Part shown: in pieces, positions 47,988-57,521 of the stretch | How positions within the stretch are numbered: the stretch's first letter is position 1 | How the letters are laid out: the number at the start of each line of letters is the position of its first letter | Source: Chitinophaga sp. sic0106 | Lineage (GTDB): Bacteria; Bacteroidota; Bacteroidia; Chitinophagales; Chitinophagaceae | Assembly (NCBI RefSeq): GCF_019219075.1 | Contig: NZ_JAHUWJ010000023.1 | Span: 41,892 to 105,891, forward strand | Reading direction: 5' to 3' | Length of the DNA: 64,000 nucleotides | Notes under the pieces: generated by a model | Told to the model about the DNA's origin: nothing | Database searches by the model: none | What the model saw: only the letters and a program-made list of their open reading frames with translations | Translations under genes and position numbers: made by a program

Positions 47988-50441
47988 TTAGGCGTTTGCG
48001 GCGATCAATTTTTTAATGCGGTCTTCCAGTTTTTCACTGGTCATTGTATCCCGTAAGCTATCCACTTTAATAGGAAAGCAGAAGGGCGTGAGTCGCTCTG
48101 GCCGGGTGATCACGATCTTGCTGATGGCGATGCGTTCCAGTGTTTCGCGGAGGCGGGCCTCCTCCATCTGGTAAAAGAAGGCTTCGTTAAAAGCCTGTTG
48201 GAGCAGCAGGTTGTGCGGATCATAATCCCTGAATACGTTGAATATCAGGGAGGAGGATGCTTGTAAGTGCCTGTTGGCCTTGCTTTTGCCGGGGTAGCCC
48301 TGGAAAATAAGGCCTGCAATTACGGCTATGTCCCTGAATTTTCTGCGTGCCATTTCCGTGGAGTTCACGCTGGCTTGTAGTTCTGTATTCAGGTTTTCGA
48401 GCGATAGTAAAGCTTTCGCATTCTCCGCTGTTACGGGGATGGGCTGGTCGGAGAGGAGCTCAAACCCATAATCGTTCATCGCTATGGAGAAGGTAATGGG
48501 CTGTATCCTGCTGATTCGGTAAGCCAGCAGGGCTGCCATTACTTCATGTACCAGCCGGCCTTCAAACGGAAAGCAGAAGAGATGATAGCCATCTTTGGTA
48601 TCGATATGTTCTATGAGCAGTTCATCGTCTTTCGGTACATGTGATAAGTCTTCCTGGAGTTGAAACAGCGGCTGGAGCGCAATCAGCTCGGGATCTTTGG
48701 TGCGGCGGCTCAGCGCTTCGTTGAACTTTTGGCGGAGCATTTTCCCGAGGTTGGATGACAGTGGAATACGCCCTCCCTGCCAGGACGGTACAATCGTTTT
48801 TTTAGAGGTCGATTTGCGAACGAGGGCGGTCATGTCTTTCGTCATTACAAATTCCAGGTTACGCCCTGCCAGTGTAAAAGACTCGCCGGGTTGCAGCCGG
48901 GAAATGAAGCCTTCTTCTATCACGCCCACGTAGCCACCGGAAAGGAATTTCACTTTCATCATCACATCGCTGACGATAGTGCCTATGTGCAAACGGTGGC
49001 GCATGGCCAGCACGCGGCTGGTACAGCGGTAGTAGTTCCCGCTTCTCTCTACTTTTTTAAACTCATCATATCCTGAAAGGGCTTCCCCGCCGGTGGTGAG
49101 GAAGGCCAGCAGCCATTGCCAGTCTTCAGGCGTGATATGTTGGTAACAATACGTTTTCCGTACCTCCTCCCATATGTCGGTAGCATGAAATCCGTCGGAC
49201 ACGGCCAGGGTCATCAGGTATTGCAGCAGTACATCCCAGGCGAGCAGCACGGGCATGCGGCTTTCAATCAGTTCCTGTTCCATGGCAGCTTTAAGCGCGG
49301 CGGCTTCCACGAGTTCGAGTGCATGGGTGGGCAGGAAATATATTTTGCTCACGGCATCGGGCTGGTGGCCGCTGCGGCCGGCTCTTTGCAGGAATCTGGC
49401 TACCCCTTTGGGGCTGCCTACCTGTATAACGGTATCTACCGGACGAAAATCCACACCCAGGTCCAGGCTGGCGGTACACACGACCACTTTCAGGATACCG
49501 TTGTGGAGTGCTTCTTCCACCCATACACGCAGTTCCATATCCATAGAGCCGTGATGCAGTGCTATGGCGCCTGCCAGTTCGGGGCAGTGGGTGAGCAGTG
49601 ACTGGTACCAGATTTCACTTTGGGAGCGGGTGTTGGTAAACAGTAGCGTGGTTTGACTCTCTTTAATAATCGGAATCGCCTGCGGCAGCATTTTAAGGCC
49701 CAAATGGCCGGCCCAGGGATAATTCTCCATCTCTGTAGGGATAACGCTGGTAAGGGCTATTTTCTTCCTTAAAAGGGCCTTTATGATGATGCCATCGTTA
49801 TGGTATGGGCCCAGGAGTACCTGCATGGCCTCGTCGAGGTTACCGATGGTAGCGGAAATGCCCCATACTTTCAGGGGTGGGCGGTTTTCCTGGATGGCCA
49901 GTCCACGCAGCCTGCTCAGGGCCAGTTCCACCAGCACGCCCCTTTTAGTGCCGATGAGTTCATGCCACTCGTCGGCCACCACGGTATGCAGGTGCTGGAA
50001 GTGCGCGGGGTAGTCGCGCTGTGCCAGCAGGATGTGCATGCTCTCCGGTGTGATCAGCAGGATTTCCGGCATCTGCTTTTTCTGGGCAGCGCGGGTAGCG
50101 GTGGAGGTATCACCGCTGCGGATGCCTACCTGCCAGGGGATGCCCAGCTCGTCCAGCACTTCGGACATGGCGCGGGCAATATCCTTTGCCAGCGCGCGCA
50201 GTGGAGTGATCCACATGAGCTGCAGGCCGTTTTTCTTTTTTTTCTGGTAGTCTTTGGGGTGCGCATCAATCCACGCGATCACGGCTCCCAGGAACAGGGA
50301 GAACGTTTTACCGAAGCCGGTGGGCGCGTTTACGAGGCCTGATTTGCCTTGCAGGTATGCTTCCCAGGCTTCCTGCTGGAATTGAAAAGGTTGCAGCTCT
50401 TTACCGGCGAGCCATTCCGTGATTACCTGATGTCCTTTCAT
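47988..50441 (-). CDS. Ligase-associated DNA damage response DEXH-box helicase (Lhr-like)
   Basis: 817 aa, superfamily 2. Walker A APTGFGKTFS at about 40-49, DEWH box VVADEWHELIGTKRG, SATIGN (motif III), then the second RecA domain with TNTRSQSEIWYQ, TASLDLGVDF and QRAGRSGHQ (motif VI). A winged-helix/Lhr-type C-terminal region of about 380 aa follows. It belongs to the ligase-exonuclease-helicase-PdeM repair group. ATG 50441 is preferred over TTG 50447. Its divergent neighbour is the NCS2 permease. Confidence 0.9.
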   Translation of the reverse strand: MKGHQVITEWLAGKELQPFQFQQEAWEAYLQGKSGLVNAPTGFGKTFSLFLGAVIAWIDAHPKDYQKKKKNGLQLMWITPLRALAKDIARAMSEVLDELGIPWQVGIRSGDTSTATRAAQKKQMPEILLITPESMHILLAQRDYPAHFQHLHTVVADEWHELIGTKRGVLVELALSRLRGLAIQENRPPLKVWGISATIGNLDEAMQVLLGPYHNDGIIIKALLRKKIALTSVIPTEMENYPWAGHLGLKMLPQAIPIIKESQTTLLFTNTRSQSEIWYQSLLTHCPELAGAIALHHGSMDMELRVWVEEALHNGILKVVVCTASLDLGVDFRPVDTVIQVGSPKGVARFLQRAGRSGHQPDAVSKIYFLPTHALELVEAAALKAAMEQELIESRMPVLLAWDVLLQYLMTLAVSDGFHATDIWEEVRKTYCYQHITPEDWQWLLAFLTTGGEALSGYDEFKKVERSGNYYRCTSRVLAMRHRLHIGTIVSDVMMKVKFLSGGYVGVIEEGFISRLQPGESFTLAGRNLEFVMTKDMTALVRKSTSKKTIVPSWQGGRIPLSSNLGKMLRQKFNEALSRRTKDPELIALQPLFQLQEDLSHVPKDDELLIEHIDTKDGYHLFCFPFEGRLVHEVMAALLAYRISRIQPITFSIAMNDYGFELLSDQPIPVTAENAKALLSLENLNTELQASVNSTEMARRKFRDIAVIAGLIFQGYPGKSKANRHLQASSSLIFNVFRDYDPHNLLLQQAFNEAFFYQMEEARLRETLERIAISKIVITRPERLTPFCFPIKVDSLRDTMTSEKLEDRIKKLIAANA

Positions 50442-50482
50442 GCACAATTTCCTTACCGGGTTATTGGATAAAATTAAGACAC

Positions 50483-50490
50483 TATTTTTG
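50483..50490 (+). promoter_or_regulatory. Promoter of the NCS2 permease (near-leaderless)
   Basis: TATTTTTG with TTGG beginning 19 nt upstream (50464), the expected -33 spacing. Only 4 nt separate the box from the ATG at 50495. Confidence 0.6.
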
Positions 50491-50494
50491 CAAC

Positions 50495-51820
50495 ATGCTC
50501 TCTAAATTTTTCAGGCTGGAAGAAAACCAGACCACTTTTAAAAAGGAGGTCCTGGCAGGCCTCACTACTTTCTCCACCATGGCTTATATACTGGCGGTAA
50601 ATCCCAGTATTCTTTCCCAAACGGGTATGGATTTTAATGCACTTATTACGGCTACGGCGCTGGCAGCAGCCATTGGTACGCTGGTAATGGCGTTTTATGC
50701 CAACCTGCCCGTAGGCGTGGCGCCTGGTATGGGCCTTAATGCGTTTTTCGCCTACACCATTGTTTCGGCCATGGGGTATAGCTGGCAGTTTGCGCTCACA
50801 GCGGTATTTTTGGAAGGGATCATTTTTATTTTTCTTTCTCTTTTTAAGATACGGGAGGCGATTATCAACAGTATTCCGTCCAATCTCAAACATGCGATAT
50901 CCGTGGGCATAGGATTGTTGATTGCGCTGATAGGCATGGCCAATGCGGGCATTATTCAAACGGGGATGCACCATGTAGGCGATGGTAAGCTGGAAGGGGT
51001 GATTCTGAAAATGGGGGATCTTACCTCCGCAGGCCCGCTGCTGGCGCTGATTGGGGTGATTGTAAGTGCGGTGCTGATGTACAAGGGCGTGAATGCGGCA
51101 TTGCTGATAGGTATCATGGCAGCCACCCTGGCAGGTATTCCGCTGGGTATTACCCATATGCCTGAAAACGGCCACCTGATAGGCTGGCCACCGTCAGTAG
51201 CACCAATAGCTTTTAAGCTTCAATTCGATAAAATATTTTCGGTGGACATGCTCAAGATCCTGTTTACCCTGCTCATGGTGAACCTGTTTGATACCGTGGG
51301 TACGCTGATAGGGCTCTGTAACAAAGCCGGCCTGTTGGATAAGGATGGCCGTATGCCCCGCGCCAAACAAGCCCTGATGGCCGATGCCGTAGGTACTACT
51401 GCCGCGGGTTTATTAGGCACCAGCGTGGTAACGGCTTATGTGGAAAGTGCCAGCGGCATTGCTGCTGGTGGTAAAACGGGCCTCACCGCCTTTACGGTAG
51501 CCATCATGTTTTTACTGGCCCTGTTTTTTGCGCCGGTATTTGCCATGATCCCTACTGCGGCTACGGCGCCTGCATTGATTATCGTGGGTATGCTGATGAT
51601 GGGAGCCGTTACAAAAATTGATTTCAATGATGTAACCGAGGCACTGCCGGCATTCCTGGCCATCGCCATGATGCCTTATTCCTACAGTATTGCAGAGGGC
51701 ATTGTGTTTGGTATGTTATCGTATGTGCTGCTGAAAGTATGTACCGGACAGCATAAGCAAATCAGCCCGGTGATGTATGTGCTGGCGATATTGTTTATTG
51801 TTACGTTCTTTGTTAAATAG
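50495..51820 (+). CDS. NCS2 family purine permease (AzgA-like)
   Basis: 441-aa inner-membrane transporter with about 12-14 transmembrane segments. Family marks: LAGLTTFSTMAYILAVNPSIL near the N-terminus, NLPVGVAPGMGLNAFFAYT, MVNLFDTVGTLIGL, and TAYVESASGIAAGGKTGLTA. These fit the AzgA guanine/hypoxanthine/adenine group, proton-coupled. It interrupts the DNA repair block: leftward helicase genes lie before it and an S66 peptidase after it, whose 3' end overlaps by 8 bp. Confidence 0.92.
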   Translation: MLSKFFRLEENQTTFKKEVLAGLTTFSTMAYILAVNPSILSQTGMDFNALITATALAAAIGTLVMAFYANLPVGVAPGMGLNAFFAYTIVSAMGYSWQFALTAVFLEGIIFIFLSLFKIREAIINSIPSNLKHAISVGIGLLIALIGMANAGIIQTGMHHVGDGKLEGVILKMGDLTSAGPLLALIGVIVSAVLMYKGVNAALLIGIMAATLAGIPLGITHMPENGHLIGWPPSVAPIAFKLQFDKIFSVDMLKILFTLLMVNLFDTVGTLIGLCNKAGLLDKDGRMPRAKQALMADAVGTTAAGLLGTSVVTAYVESASGIAAGGKTGLTAFTVAIMFLLALFFAPVFAMIPTAATAPALIIVGMLMMGAVTKIDFNDVTEALPAFLAIAMMPYSYSIAEGIVFGMLSYVLLKVCTGQHKQISPVMYVLAILFIVTFFVK

Positions 51821-52850
51821 TTTTTTCCACCAGCGTAGTACCGGTGTTGCTGACTTGTAGCGTGTGTATGGCATTACATTTCAGGGCATAGTTATTACGC
51901 TGGTGTCCTACCGGGAAGTTAAAGCATACCGGGTAGGCGTATTTCCCTACACGTTCGTAGATCATATCGTATAGAGTTCTGCCAAATTCCTCTCCGGGAT
52001 CGTCGGGCTTGATACGGTTAAAACCACCGATGATCAGGCCTTTGAGTTCACTCAGCTTGCCGGATCTTTCCAGTGTACCCAGCATCCTGTCGAGACTATA
52101 CAAATATTCCCCTACTTCTTCCAGGAATAAAATTTTCCCTTTGGTATCTATTTCGGATGGGGTACCCGACATGCTTTGCAGCACACTCAGGTTACCGCCT
52201 ACCAATGGTGCGGTGGCGCTGCCCTGGCGGTTTTTAGGGTCGGCCAGTGCAGTGTATTGCATGGTTGTACCTATGAGGGATTGGTATATGGAAGAGATGG
52301 TATCCTGCATCACGGCATCGGATGTACGAAAATCATCGGGGAAGCTATTGCACATTTTACTGTGAATACTGGAGATGTTAAACGTGCTGTTGATATGGCT
52401 GTGTAAGGCGGTGATATCACTGAACCCAATGATCCATTTAGGATGCTTTGTAAACTGGTCGAAGTTAAGCCGGTCAATCATCCTGGCGCATCCGTATCCG
52501 CCGCGGGCGCACATGATGGCTTTGATGTCCCGGTTGTTGAGCATGTCCTGGAAGTCGGCTGCACGTTGTGCATCCGTACCGCCAAATGAACCATCTTTCA
52601 ATCCAACGGTGCTGCCTATACGAATAACAAATCCCCAGCTTTCCATAATGCGTACCGCCGCAGCAATTTCATCCCTGGTGATATATCCTGCCGGGCAGGT
52701 GATGCCTATGACATCACCTTTTTTGAGATAGGGCGGCAGTATGGGCGTAGCGGGCGTTTCATTTGCCGGCAGTATGGCAGCTGCTGCCCTTACGGCCGGA
52801 AAGGCGGCACCGGTGGATATTAAGGCAGATAAAAAATGCTTACGGTTCAT
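51813..52850 (-). CDS. S66 family LD-carboxypeptidase
   Basis: 345 aa. It trims the L,D-bonded residue from peptidoglycan tetrapeptides or recycled muropeptides. GYGCARMIDRL follows CARGG, and IIGFSDITALHSHI contains the catalytic Ser region; the late GHQRNNY gives the catalytic His. The N-terminus (MNRKHFLSALISTG, then an Ala-rich stretch) looks like an export signal with an RK variant of the twin-arginine pattern. Converges on the permease gene with an 8-bp overlap. Confidence 0.9.
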   Translation of the reverse strand: MNRKHFLSALISTGAAFPAVRAAAAILPANETPATPILPPYLKKGDVIGITCPAGYITRDEIAAAVRIMESWGFVIRIGSTVGLKDGSFGGTDAQRAADFQDMLNNRDIKAIMCARGGYGCARMIDRLNFDQFTKHPKWIIGFSDITALHSHINSTFNISSIHSKMCNSFPDDFRTSDAVMQDTISSIYQSLIGTTMQYTALADPKNRQGSATAPLVGGNLSVLQSMSGTPSEIDTKGKILFLEEVGEYLYSLDRMLGTLERSGKLSELKGLIIGGFNRIKPDDPGEEFGRTLYDMIYERVGKYAYPVCFNFPVGHQRNNYALKCNAIHTLQVSNTGTTLVEKTI

Positions 52851-52877
52851 TGGATTAAAGTAAGCATATTTTATGAA

Positions 52878-53273
52878 TTATGCCTGCCGTACTTCACGAA
52901 CGGACCAATGTGCGATGTACTGTCCGTTTTTTAGTTCCACGATGTCAATAATCCGCATGGTTAAAGGTTTGCCGATGGCAGTAAGTCCCAGGAACGGTGC
53001 ATTCAATATACCAGTAAATGTTTTGTGAGTGATCACGGTGTCACCGTCGGTATACATGGCATGGATATCAAGTTTCAGATCGCCGATGTTACTGAGTCCT
53101 GTGAGGATGAAAGTTTTGAGTGACTGGATGTCCTTTGCAAATCCAGGTGCTGCGGTGTGATTAATGAAGTCGGGATGCACAATGGCGTCGAGGGTTTCCA
53201 TGTCTTTGTTGAGGAGGCAGGCTTCGTTGAAAAGTCGTACTGTGGCCATGTTTTGTTCAGCGGTGTGTTGCAT
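52878..53273 (-). CDS. SnoaL-like ester cyclase/polyketide cyclase family protein
   Basis: 131-aa NTF2-fold protein: ATVRLFNEACLLNKDMETLDAIVHPDFINHTA, then GDTVITHKTFTGI and MRIIDIVELKNGQYIAHWSVR. The pocket fold binds small hydrophobic molecules, and true SnoaL enzymes cyclise polyketides, but most bacterial members are uncharacterised. It lies downstream of the AraC regulator on the same strand (60-nt gap) and may be its target. Confidence 0.78.
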   Translation of the reverse strand: MQHTAEQNMATVRLFNEACLLNKDMETLDAIVHPDFINHTAAPGFAKDIQSLKTFILTGLSNIGDLKLDIHAMYTDGDTVITHKTFTGILNAPFLGLTAIGKPLTMRIIDIVELKNGQYIAHWSVREVRQA

Positions 53274-53333
53274 AGTAAAAATGATTTAATGCAAAGGTAG
53301 CATGGCCGTAATGGTAGCGGTAGCGTGATCGGC

Positions 53334-54191
53334 TCAGATCATAACAGTTTTGGTACGTAGTGCCTGTGGGGTGGTGCCGTATTGTTTACGGAAGAGGGAA
53401 ATAAAATGCGGTGTGTGTTCAAATCCGCATTCGAGGCTTATTTCAGTGATGTGCAGCTGTGAATTTAGCAGGAGGGTATGGGCGTATTTGAGTCGCTCAG
53501 CAGTAATCCATTGCCGCGGGCTGCTCTGGAAATGCTGTTGGAAGTCGCGCTTAAATGCGGCGAGACTTCTATGCGACAATTTAGCCAGCTCCGGTAAAGT
53601 GAGTGGCTCAAAGAGGTGATGTTTCACAACCCAGTCAATGTCAGGGGCGCTGCCACTGGCGATGTCATGGAGCAGTGCTGCTACCTGGTTTTTTTGTGGT
53701 GCTGCCAGCAGTAGCAGGAAAAGTTCGAAAACTTTGAGTGGCAGCAGTTCGGCAATGGTTGCCGGGGCGGTGGTAAAATACTGAAGGTATTGTTCCCGGA
53801 AGCTGTCTAACGCACCAGTAATAGGAATGACGAGGTTAGTGACGGATGGTGCGGCGGCCGGAAAATGAGCGCCGTATTTGTGGATAAACCTGCTAACCTG
53901 TTCATCGGTAAAATAGATGAGCAGACTTTTAAAATCGGTGCCGTCTTCCACGATGTCGGACAGGATGTGAAACCCTTTGCGGAGTATAAATACGGAGCCT
54001 GCAGCTACTTTGATAGCGCCATCGTTGGTGTGCAGTATTTTATAACCGTTGAGTACAAAAATGAGGGTATTTTCCTTGAGGAATACGCGTCGCTTTTCCG
54101 CCATGCGCCTTTGTTTGAGCATAGCGTAGTGCGTGTTGCCCACTTTCAGCAGTTGCTGACCGGGAAAGTCCTGTGGAAATTTAAGCAGCAT
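53334..54191 (-). CDS. AraC family transcriptional regulator
   Basis: 285 aa. An N-terminal cupin-like sensor (ENTLIFVLNGYKILHTNDGAIKVAAGSVFILRKG) is followed by a C-terminal double helix-turn-helix: LTLPELAKLSHRSLAAFKRDFQQHF and HITEISLECGFEHTPHFISLFRKQYG. The last is the family signature. It starts 1 nt after the Lrp gene's stop, so the two regulators form one transcript. The inducer is unknown. Confidence 0.88.
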   Translation of the reverse strand: MLLKFPQDFPGQQLLKVGNTHYAMLKQRRMAEKRRVFLKENTLIFVLNGYKILHTNDGAIKVAAGSVFILRKGFHILSDIVEDGTDFKSLLIYFTDEQVSRFIHKYGAHFPAAAPSVTNLVIPITGALDSFREQYLQYFTTAPATIAELLPLKVFELFLLLLAAPQKNQVAALLHDIASGSAPDIDWVVKHHLFEPLTLPELAKLSHRSLAAFKRDFQQHFQSSPRQWITAERLKYAHTLLLNSQLHITEISLECGFEHTPHFISLFRKQYGTTPQALRTKTVMI

Positions 54192-54192
54192 A

Positions 54193-54666
54193 TCAGTATA
54201 CTACCTGGTGAGTAGCTTTGATTACAGAAATCACGAAAATGCTTTGTGTATGACTGAGGTTGTCGAGTTCGCCCAGTTTATTCACATAAAATTCGCGGTA
54301 TTCGTCCATATCACGTACCTGCACTTTGATCATGAAGTCAAATTCACCGGAGATGTTGAGGCACTCGGTAATTTCATGGAAGTTGAGGATTTCCTGGATG
54401 AATTTTTTTCCGTATTTTTTGTTATGTTCTTTTAAGGTAATGTAAACCAGTACTGTTAATCCTTTACCAATTTTACTGGGGTCTACGATGGCGGCATATT
54501 GTTTAATAATCCCTGCCTGTTCCATTTTGCGGATGCGCTCATACACAGGCGTGGTGCTCATATTCAGCTGGGCAGCAATGTCGCGCATGGTCATCTTGGC
54601 ATCTTGTTGCAAGAGGCGGAGAATGTTCATGTCCTTTTCATCCAATACCAGTTGTGTTGTTTCCAA
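54193..54666 (-). CDS. Lrp/AsnC family transcriptional regulator
   Basis: 157 aa. N-terminal winged helix-turn-helix (LDEKDMNILRLLQQDAKMTMRDIAAQLNMSTTPVYERIRKME) and a C-terminal RAM/Lrp ligand-binding domain (CLNISGEFDFMIKVQVRDMDEY). Such proteins form dimers to octamers and bind amino acids. No amino-acid gene adjoins; the next gene downstream is the AraC regulator (coding regions 1 nt apart). Confidence 0.92.
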   Translation of the reverse strand: METTQLVLDEKDMNILRLLQQDAKMTMRDIAAQLNMSTTPVYERIRKMEQAGIIKQYAAIVDPSKIGKGLTVLVYITLKEHNKKYGKKFIQEILNFHEITECLNISGEFDFMIKVQVRDMDEYREFYVNKLGELDNLSHTQSIFVISVIKATHQVVY

Positions 54667-54845
54667 TTTTTTCCTGATTTAGTAAAAGAATAATGATTTT
54701 TATGGAATAAAAATCTACATAAAGATAAATATAAAGTAATTTATTCCAAAATTTGTTTTTTATTTAGTTTTATGTTCTGTAGCTGATGCTGCTGATATTT
54801 GAAGCGCTGGCCATTGCTGTACTGGCAATATATCAGCGCAGGCAT

Positions 54846-56438
54846 TCAGCCCTGGTGCAGGGCGAGTAATTTCTTCATATCGTCGAGGGTGTTGATTTCC
54901 GAAACCGGTTTATCCTTGCGCCAGCGGGCGATGCGTGGGAAACGCAGCGCTATACCTGATTTATGCCGGTTGGAAGCGGCAATGCCTTCAAATGCAATTT
55001 CAAATACCTGCAAGGGTTCTACGGTACGTACCGGCCCAAATTTTTCCAGGGAATGTTTTTTAATCCAGTTGTCTACTTCCGCAATTTCTTTATCTGTTAA
55101 GCCAGAATAAGCTTTGGCAAAAGGTACGAGGTTGTCCCCGTCCCGTACCGCGAAGGTATAATCCGTATACAGGTTAGACCTGCGGCCATGGCCTTTTTGC
55201 GCGTATAACATTACGGCATCCACTGTAAACGGATCTATCTTCCACTTCCACCAGTCGCCCCGTTTGCGGCCAACCTGATAAGGTGCTGCCAGCTTTTTCA
55301 GCATCACACCTTCGCTTACATGGGCACGTGCTTCCTCGCGCAGCGCAGCCAGCTGTTGCCACTCCTGGAAATTAATCACGGGTGAAAGTTGTAGCATGGG
55401 TTGTTGTACTTGTTGCACCAGGGCTTCCAACAATGCCCTGCGCCGGGATAATGGATAGTCGCGGATATCTGCGGCTTCCCATTCCAACAGGTCATACGCC
55501 AGAAAAGCTACCGGCGCATCCTGCAGTTGTTTTTTGGTGATAGTTTTACGACCGATGCGTGTCTGCAATGTTTGAAAGGGCAGTGGGGTATTATTCGCGT
55601 AGGTTAATATCTCCCCATCCAATACTACCCCATCCGGCAGTGCATTGGTAAGCGGTTGGTATTCCGGAAATTTTTCGGTGATCAGTTCCTCCCCGCGTGA
55701 CCATACGAAGAGCTTACCTTCTCTCTTTATGATCTGTCCGCGGATGCCGTCCCATTTCCATTCTGCCTGCCATTCTTCCGGTGAGCCCAGCTCTTCTGGC
55801 GGGGTTTCCAGCGGGTAGGCCAGGTAAAAGGGATAAGGCCGCGAGGCATCGGCGCCGGTGGTATGCAGGTGCAGTAAGTCATCAATGGTGGCCTCTCTGG
55901 GGTCCCAGCTGCCAATGATCATGTGGGATAGTGTAGCGGGTGGGATGTCCCAGGTTTTAGCCATGGCGTTTACCATCATTTTCTGGGACACGCCTATACG
56001 AAATCCGCCGGTGATCAGTTTATTAAATACAAAACGTTCACTTTCATCCAGCGAGGTCCAGGCATTTTTGATGAACTGTTCTTTGGTGGCTTCTCCGGCC
56101 TTATCCAGTTGCAGCAGCTGTTCCATCCAATAATGCAGCGGAGCGGCTTTCCGGTCCGTGGGTGCGGGCAACAGGAGTGCAATGGTTTCTGCCAGATCCC
56201 CAACGGTGTGATAACTTTCGTCAAACAACCATTCAGGCAGCCCCGTTAGCTGGATACACCAGTTTTTAAGCTGCGTGGTGTTTACAGTACGCTTAGGTCT
56301 CCTGCCTGTAAACAGCGCCAGCACCCACGTTTTATCACGGCCCGGTGCTGTAGCGAAGTACTCACTGAGGGCGGCCAGCTTTTCGTTGGTTTTGGTACTG
56401 TTACTGATTACCTGCACTAATTTTGCGAACTGCTGCAT
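54846..56438 (-). CDS. Ligase-associated ATP-dependent DNA ligase
   Basis: 530 aa. Seals nicks using ATP; this is the archaeal/LigD-like class, not NAD-dependent LigA. Motif I is EWKWDGIRGQ, with the adenylated Lys at about 231; then a DGEIL segment (motif III), VMLKKLAAPYQVGRKRGDWWKWK (motifs IV-V) and RFPRIARWRKDK (C-terminal OB fold). The N-terminal domain (about 1-200) is the DNA-binding lobe. It follows the exonuclease gene by 6 nt on the same strand. Confidence 0.93.
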   Translation of the reverse strand: MQQFAKLVQVISNSTKTNEKLAALSEYFATAPGRDKTWVLALFTGRRPKRTVNTTQLKNWCIQLTGLPEWLFDESYHTVGDLAETIALLLPAPTDRKAAPLHYWMEQLLQLDKAGEATKEQFIKNAWTSLDESERFVFNKLITGGFRIGVSQKMMVNAMAKTWDIPPATLSHMIIGSWDPREATIDDLLHLHTTGADASRPYPFYLAYPLETPPEELGSPEEWQAEWKWDGIRGQIIKREGKLFVWSRGEELITEKFPEYQPLTNALPDGVVLDGEILTYANNTPLPFQTLQTRIGRKTITKKQLQDAPVAFLAYDLLEWEAADIRDYPLSRRRALLEALVQQVQQPMLQLSPVINFQEWQQLAALREEARAHVSEGVMLKKLAAPYQVGRKRGDWWKWKIDPFTVDAVMLYAQKGHGRRSNLYTDYTFAVRDGDNLVPFAKAYSGLTDKEIAEVDNWIKKHSLEKFGPVRTVEPLQVFEIAFEGIAASNRHKSGIALRFPRIARWRKDKPVSEINTLDDMKKLLALHQG

Positions 56439-56444
56439 ATGGTT

Positions 56445-57443
56445 CTAGTTATTAACAATATTTCCGTTTTCTTCTTCGCCATAGGCGGTCACTACTTCTT
56501 CCGCGGGGATGCCCTGCTCGTTGAGGTAACGGGCAAATACGCTGCTGAAGCCATGGGTAACGTATACTTTTTGTGCGCCGGTGGCCTTCACGGCTGACAG
56601 GAGCCCGGGCCAGTCGGCATGGTCCGACAGCGCAAATCCTGCGTCCGCATTTTGCCGGCGCATATTCCCCCGTACCGTCATCCAGCCACTACAGATGCCG
56701 AGCGCATATGGACTGAATTTTTTCATCCAGCTCACGTCTGCGGAGGGAGGTGCAATAATGATGCTATTGGGGAAGGCGCTCTTGGGTGTATCCGGGGTGA
56801 TATGCTCTATGGCTGGTAGTTTCCAGCCATTTTGTACCAGGGTTTCGTGGGTATTGGCAATGGCACCATGCACCAGGAATTTCTCCGTTTTGTGCTGCAA
56901 ATGCTGCATCACGCGTTGGGCCTTCCCCAGGCTGTATGCCAGCAATACGCTGGCTTTGGCCGATTGACGGTTATCATCTACCCACTGGCCTATACCGGCA
57001 AAAATTTCATCCTGGGGGGCCCACTTGTAAATGGGAAGGCCAAAGGTAGATTCTGTGATAAACGTATGGCATTTCACAGGTTCGAATGGGACCGACAGCC
57101 CATCATTTTCCAGTTTATAATCGCCGCTCACTACCCATACTTCTCCGTCTTTTTCCACACGGATCTGTGCAGAGCCAATGATATGGCCGGCAGGATGCAG
57201 GGAGACTTTAACGCCATTGAAGTAGACCGCCTCGTTGTAGGCAACGCCCTGTACGTTGATATCCTGTCCCAGACGTAATTTTAGCAATGGCACAGTGGCG
57301 TGCTCACATAAATAATAGCGGGAACCAAACCGGGCATGATCCGAATGGGCATGGGTGATAACCGCTCGGGTAACGGGTTTCCACGGGTCAATATAAAAAT
57401 CACCCGCAGCGCAGTAGAGGCCGCTGTTGGTAAATGTGATCAT
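56445..57443 (-). CDS. Ligase-associated DNA damage response exonuclease
   Basis: 332-aa metallo-beta-lactamase (beta-CASP-like) nuclease. ITHAHSDHARFGS is the HxHxDH metal motif (about 31-36), with HPAGHIIGSAQ and SGDYKLE as further ligands; FALSDHADWPGLL is the late one. It heads the exonuclease-ligase unit, while the other two members of the usual four-gene set are 4.4 kb to the left. Confidence 0.92.
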   Translation of the reverse strand: MITFTNSGLYCAAGDFYIDPWKPVTRAVITHAHSDHARFGSRYYLCEHATVPLLKLRLGQDINVQGVAYNEAVYFNGVKVSLHPAGHIIGSAQIRVEKDGEVWVVSGDYKLENDGLSVPFEPVKCHTFITESTFGLPIYKWAPQDEIFAGIGQWVDDNRQSAKASVLLAYSLGKAQRVMQHLQHKTEKFLVHGAIANTHETLVQNGWKLPAIEHITPDTPKSAFPNSIIIAPPSADVSWMKKFSPYALGICSGWMTVRGNMRRQNADAGFALSDHADWPGLLSAVKATGAQKVYVTHGFSSVFARYLNEQGIPAEEVVTAYGEEENGNIVNN

Positions 57444-57493
57444 ACCTGAATTTACTTAAAAAGATGCAGGTTGCCAGAAAAGTTGTTTGTATA

Positions 57494-57501
57494 TACCTTT
57501 G
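57494..57501 (+). promoter_or_regulatory. -7 box upstream of the beta-propeller gene
   Basis: TACCTTTG matches TAnnTTTG, 20 nt before the ATG at 57522. The earlier in-frame start overlaps this promoter and is not used. Confidence 0.5.
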
Positions 57502-57521
57502 CGTGGTTACAAACAAAAGAT

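Noticed and set aside
54786..54869. 27-residue hydrophobic peptide ORF (MLLIFEALAIAVLAIYQ...)
   Set aside because: It overlaps the 3' end of the ligase gene and has no good promoter match; kept only as a note because the peptide is strongly membrane-like.
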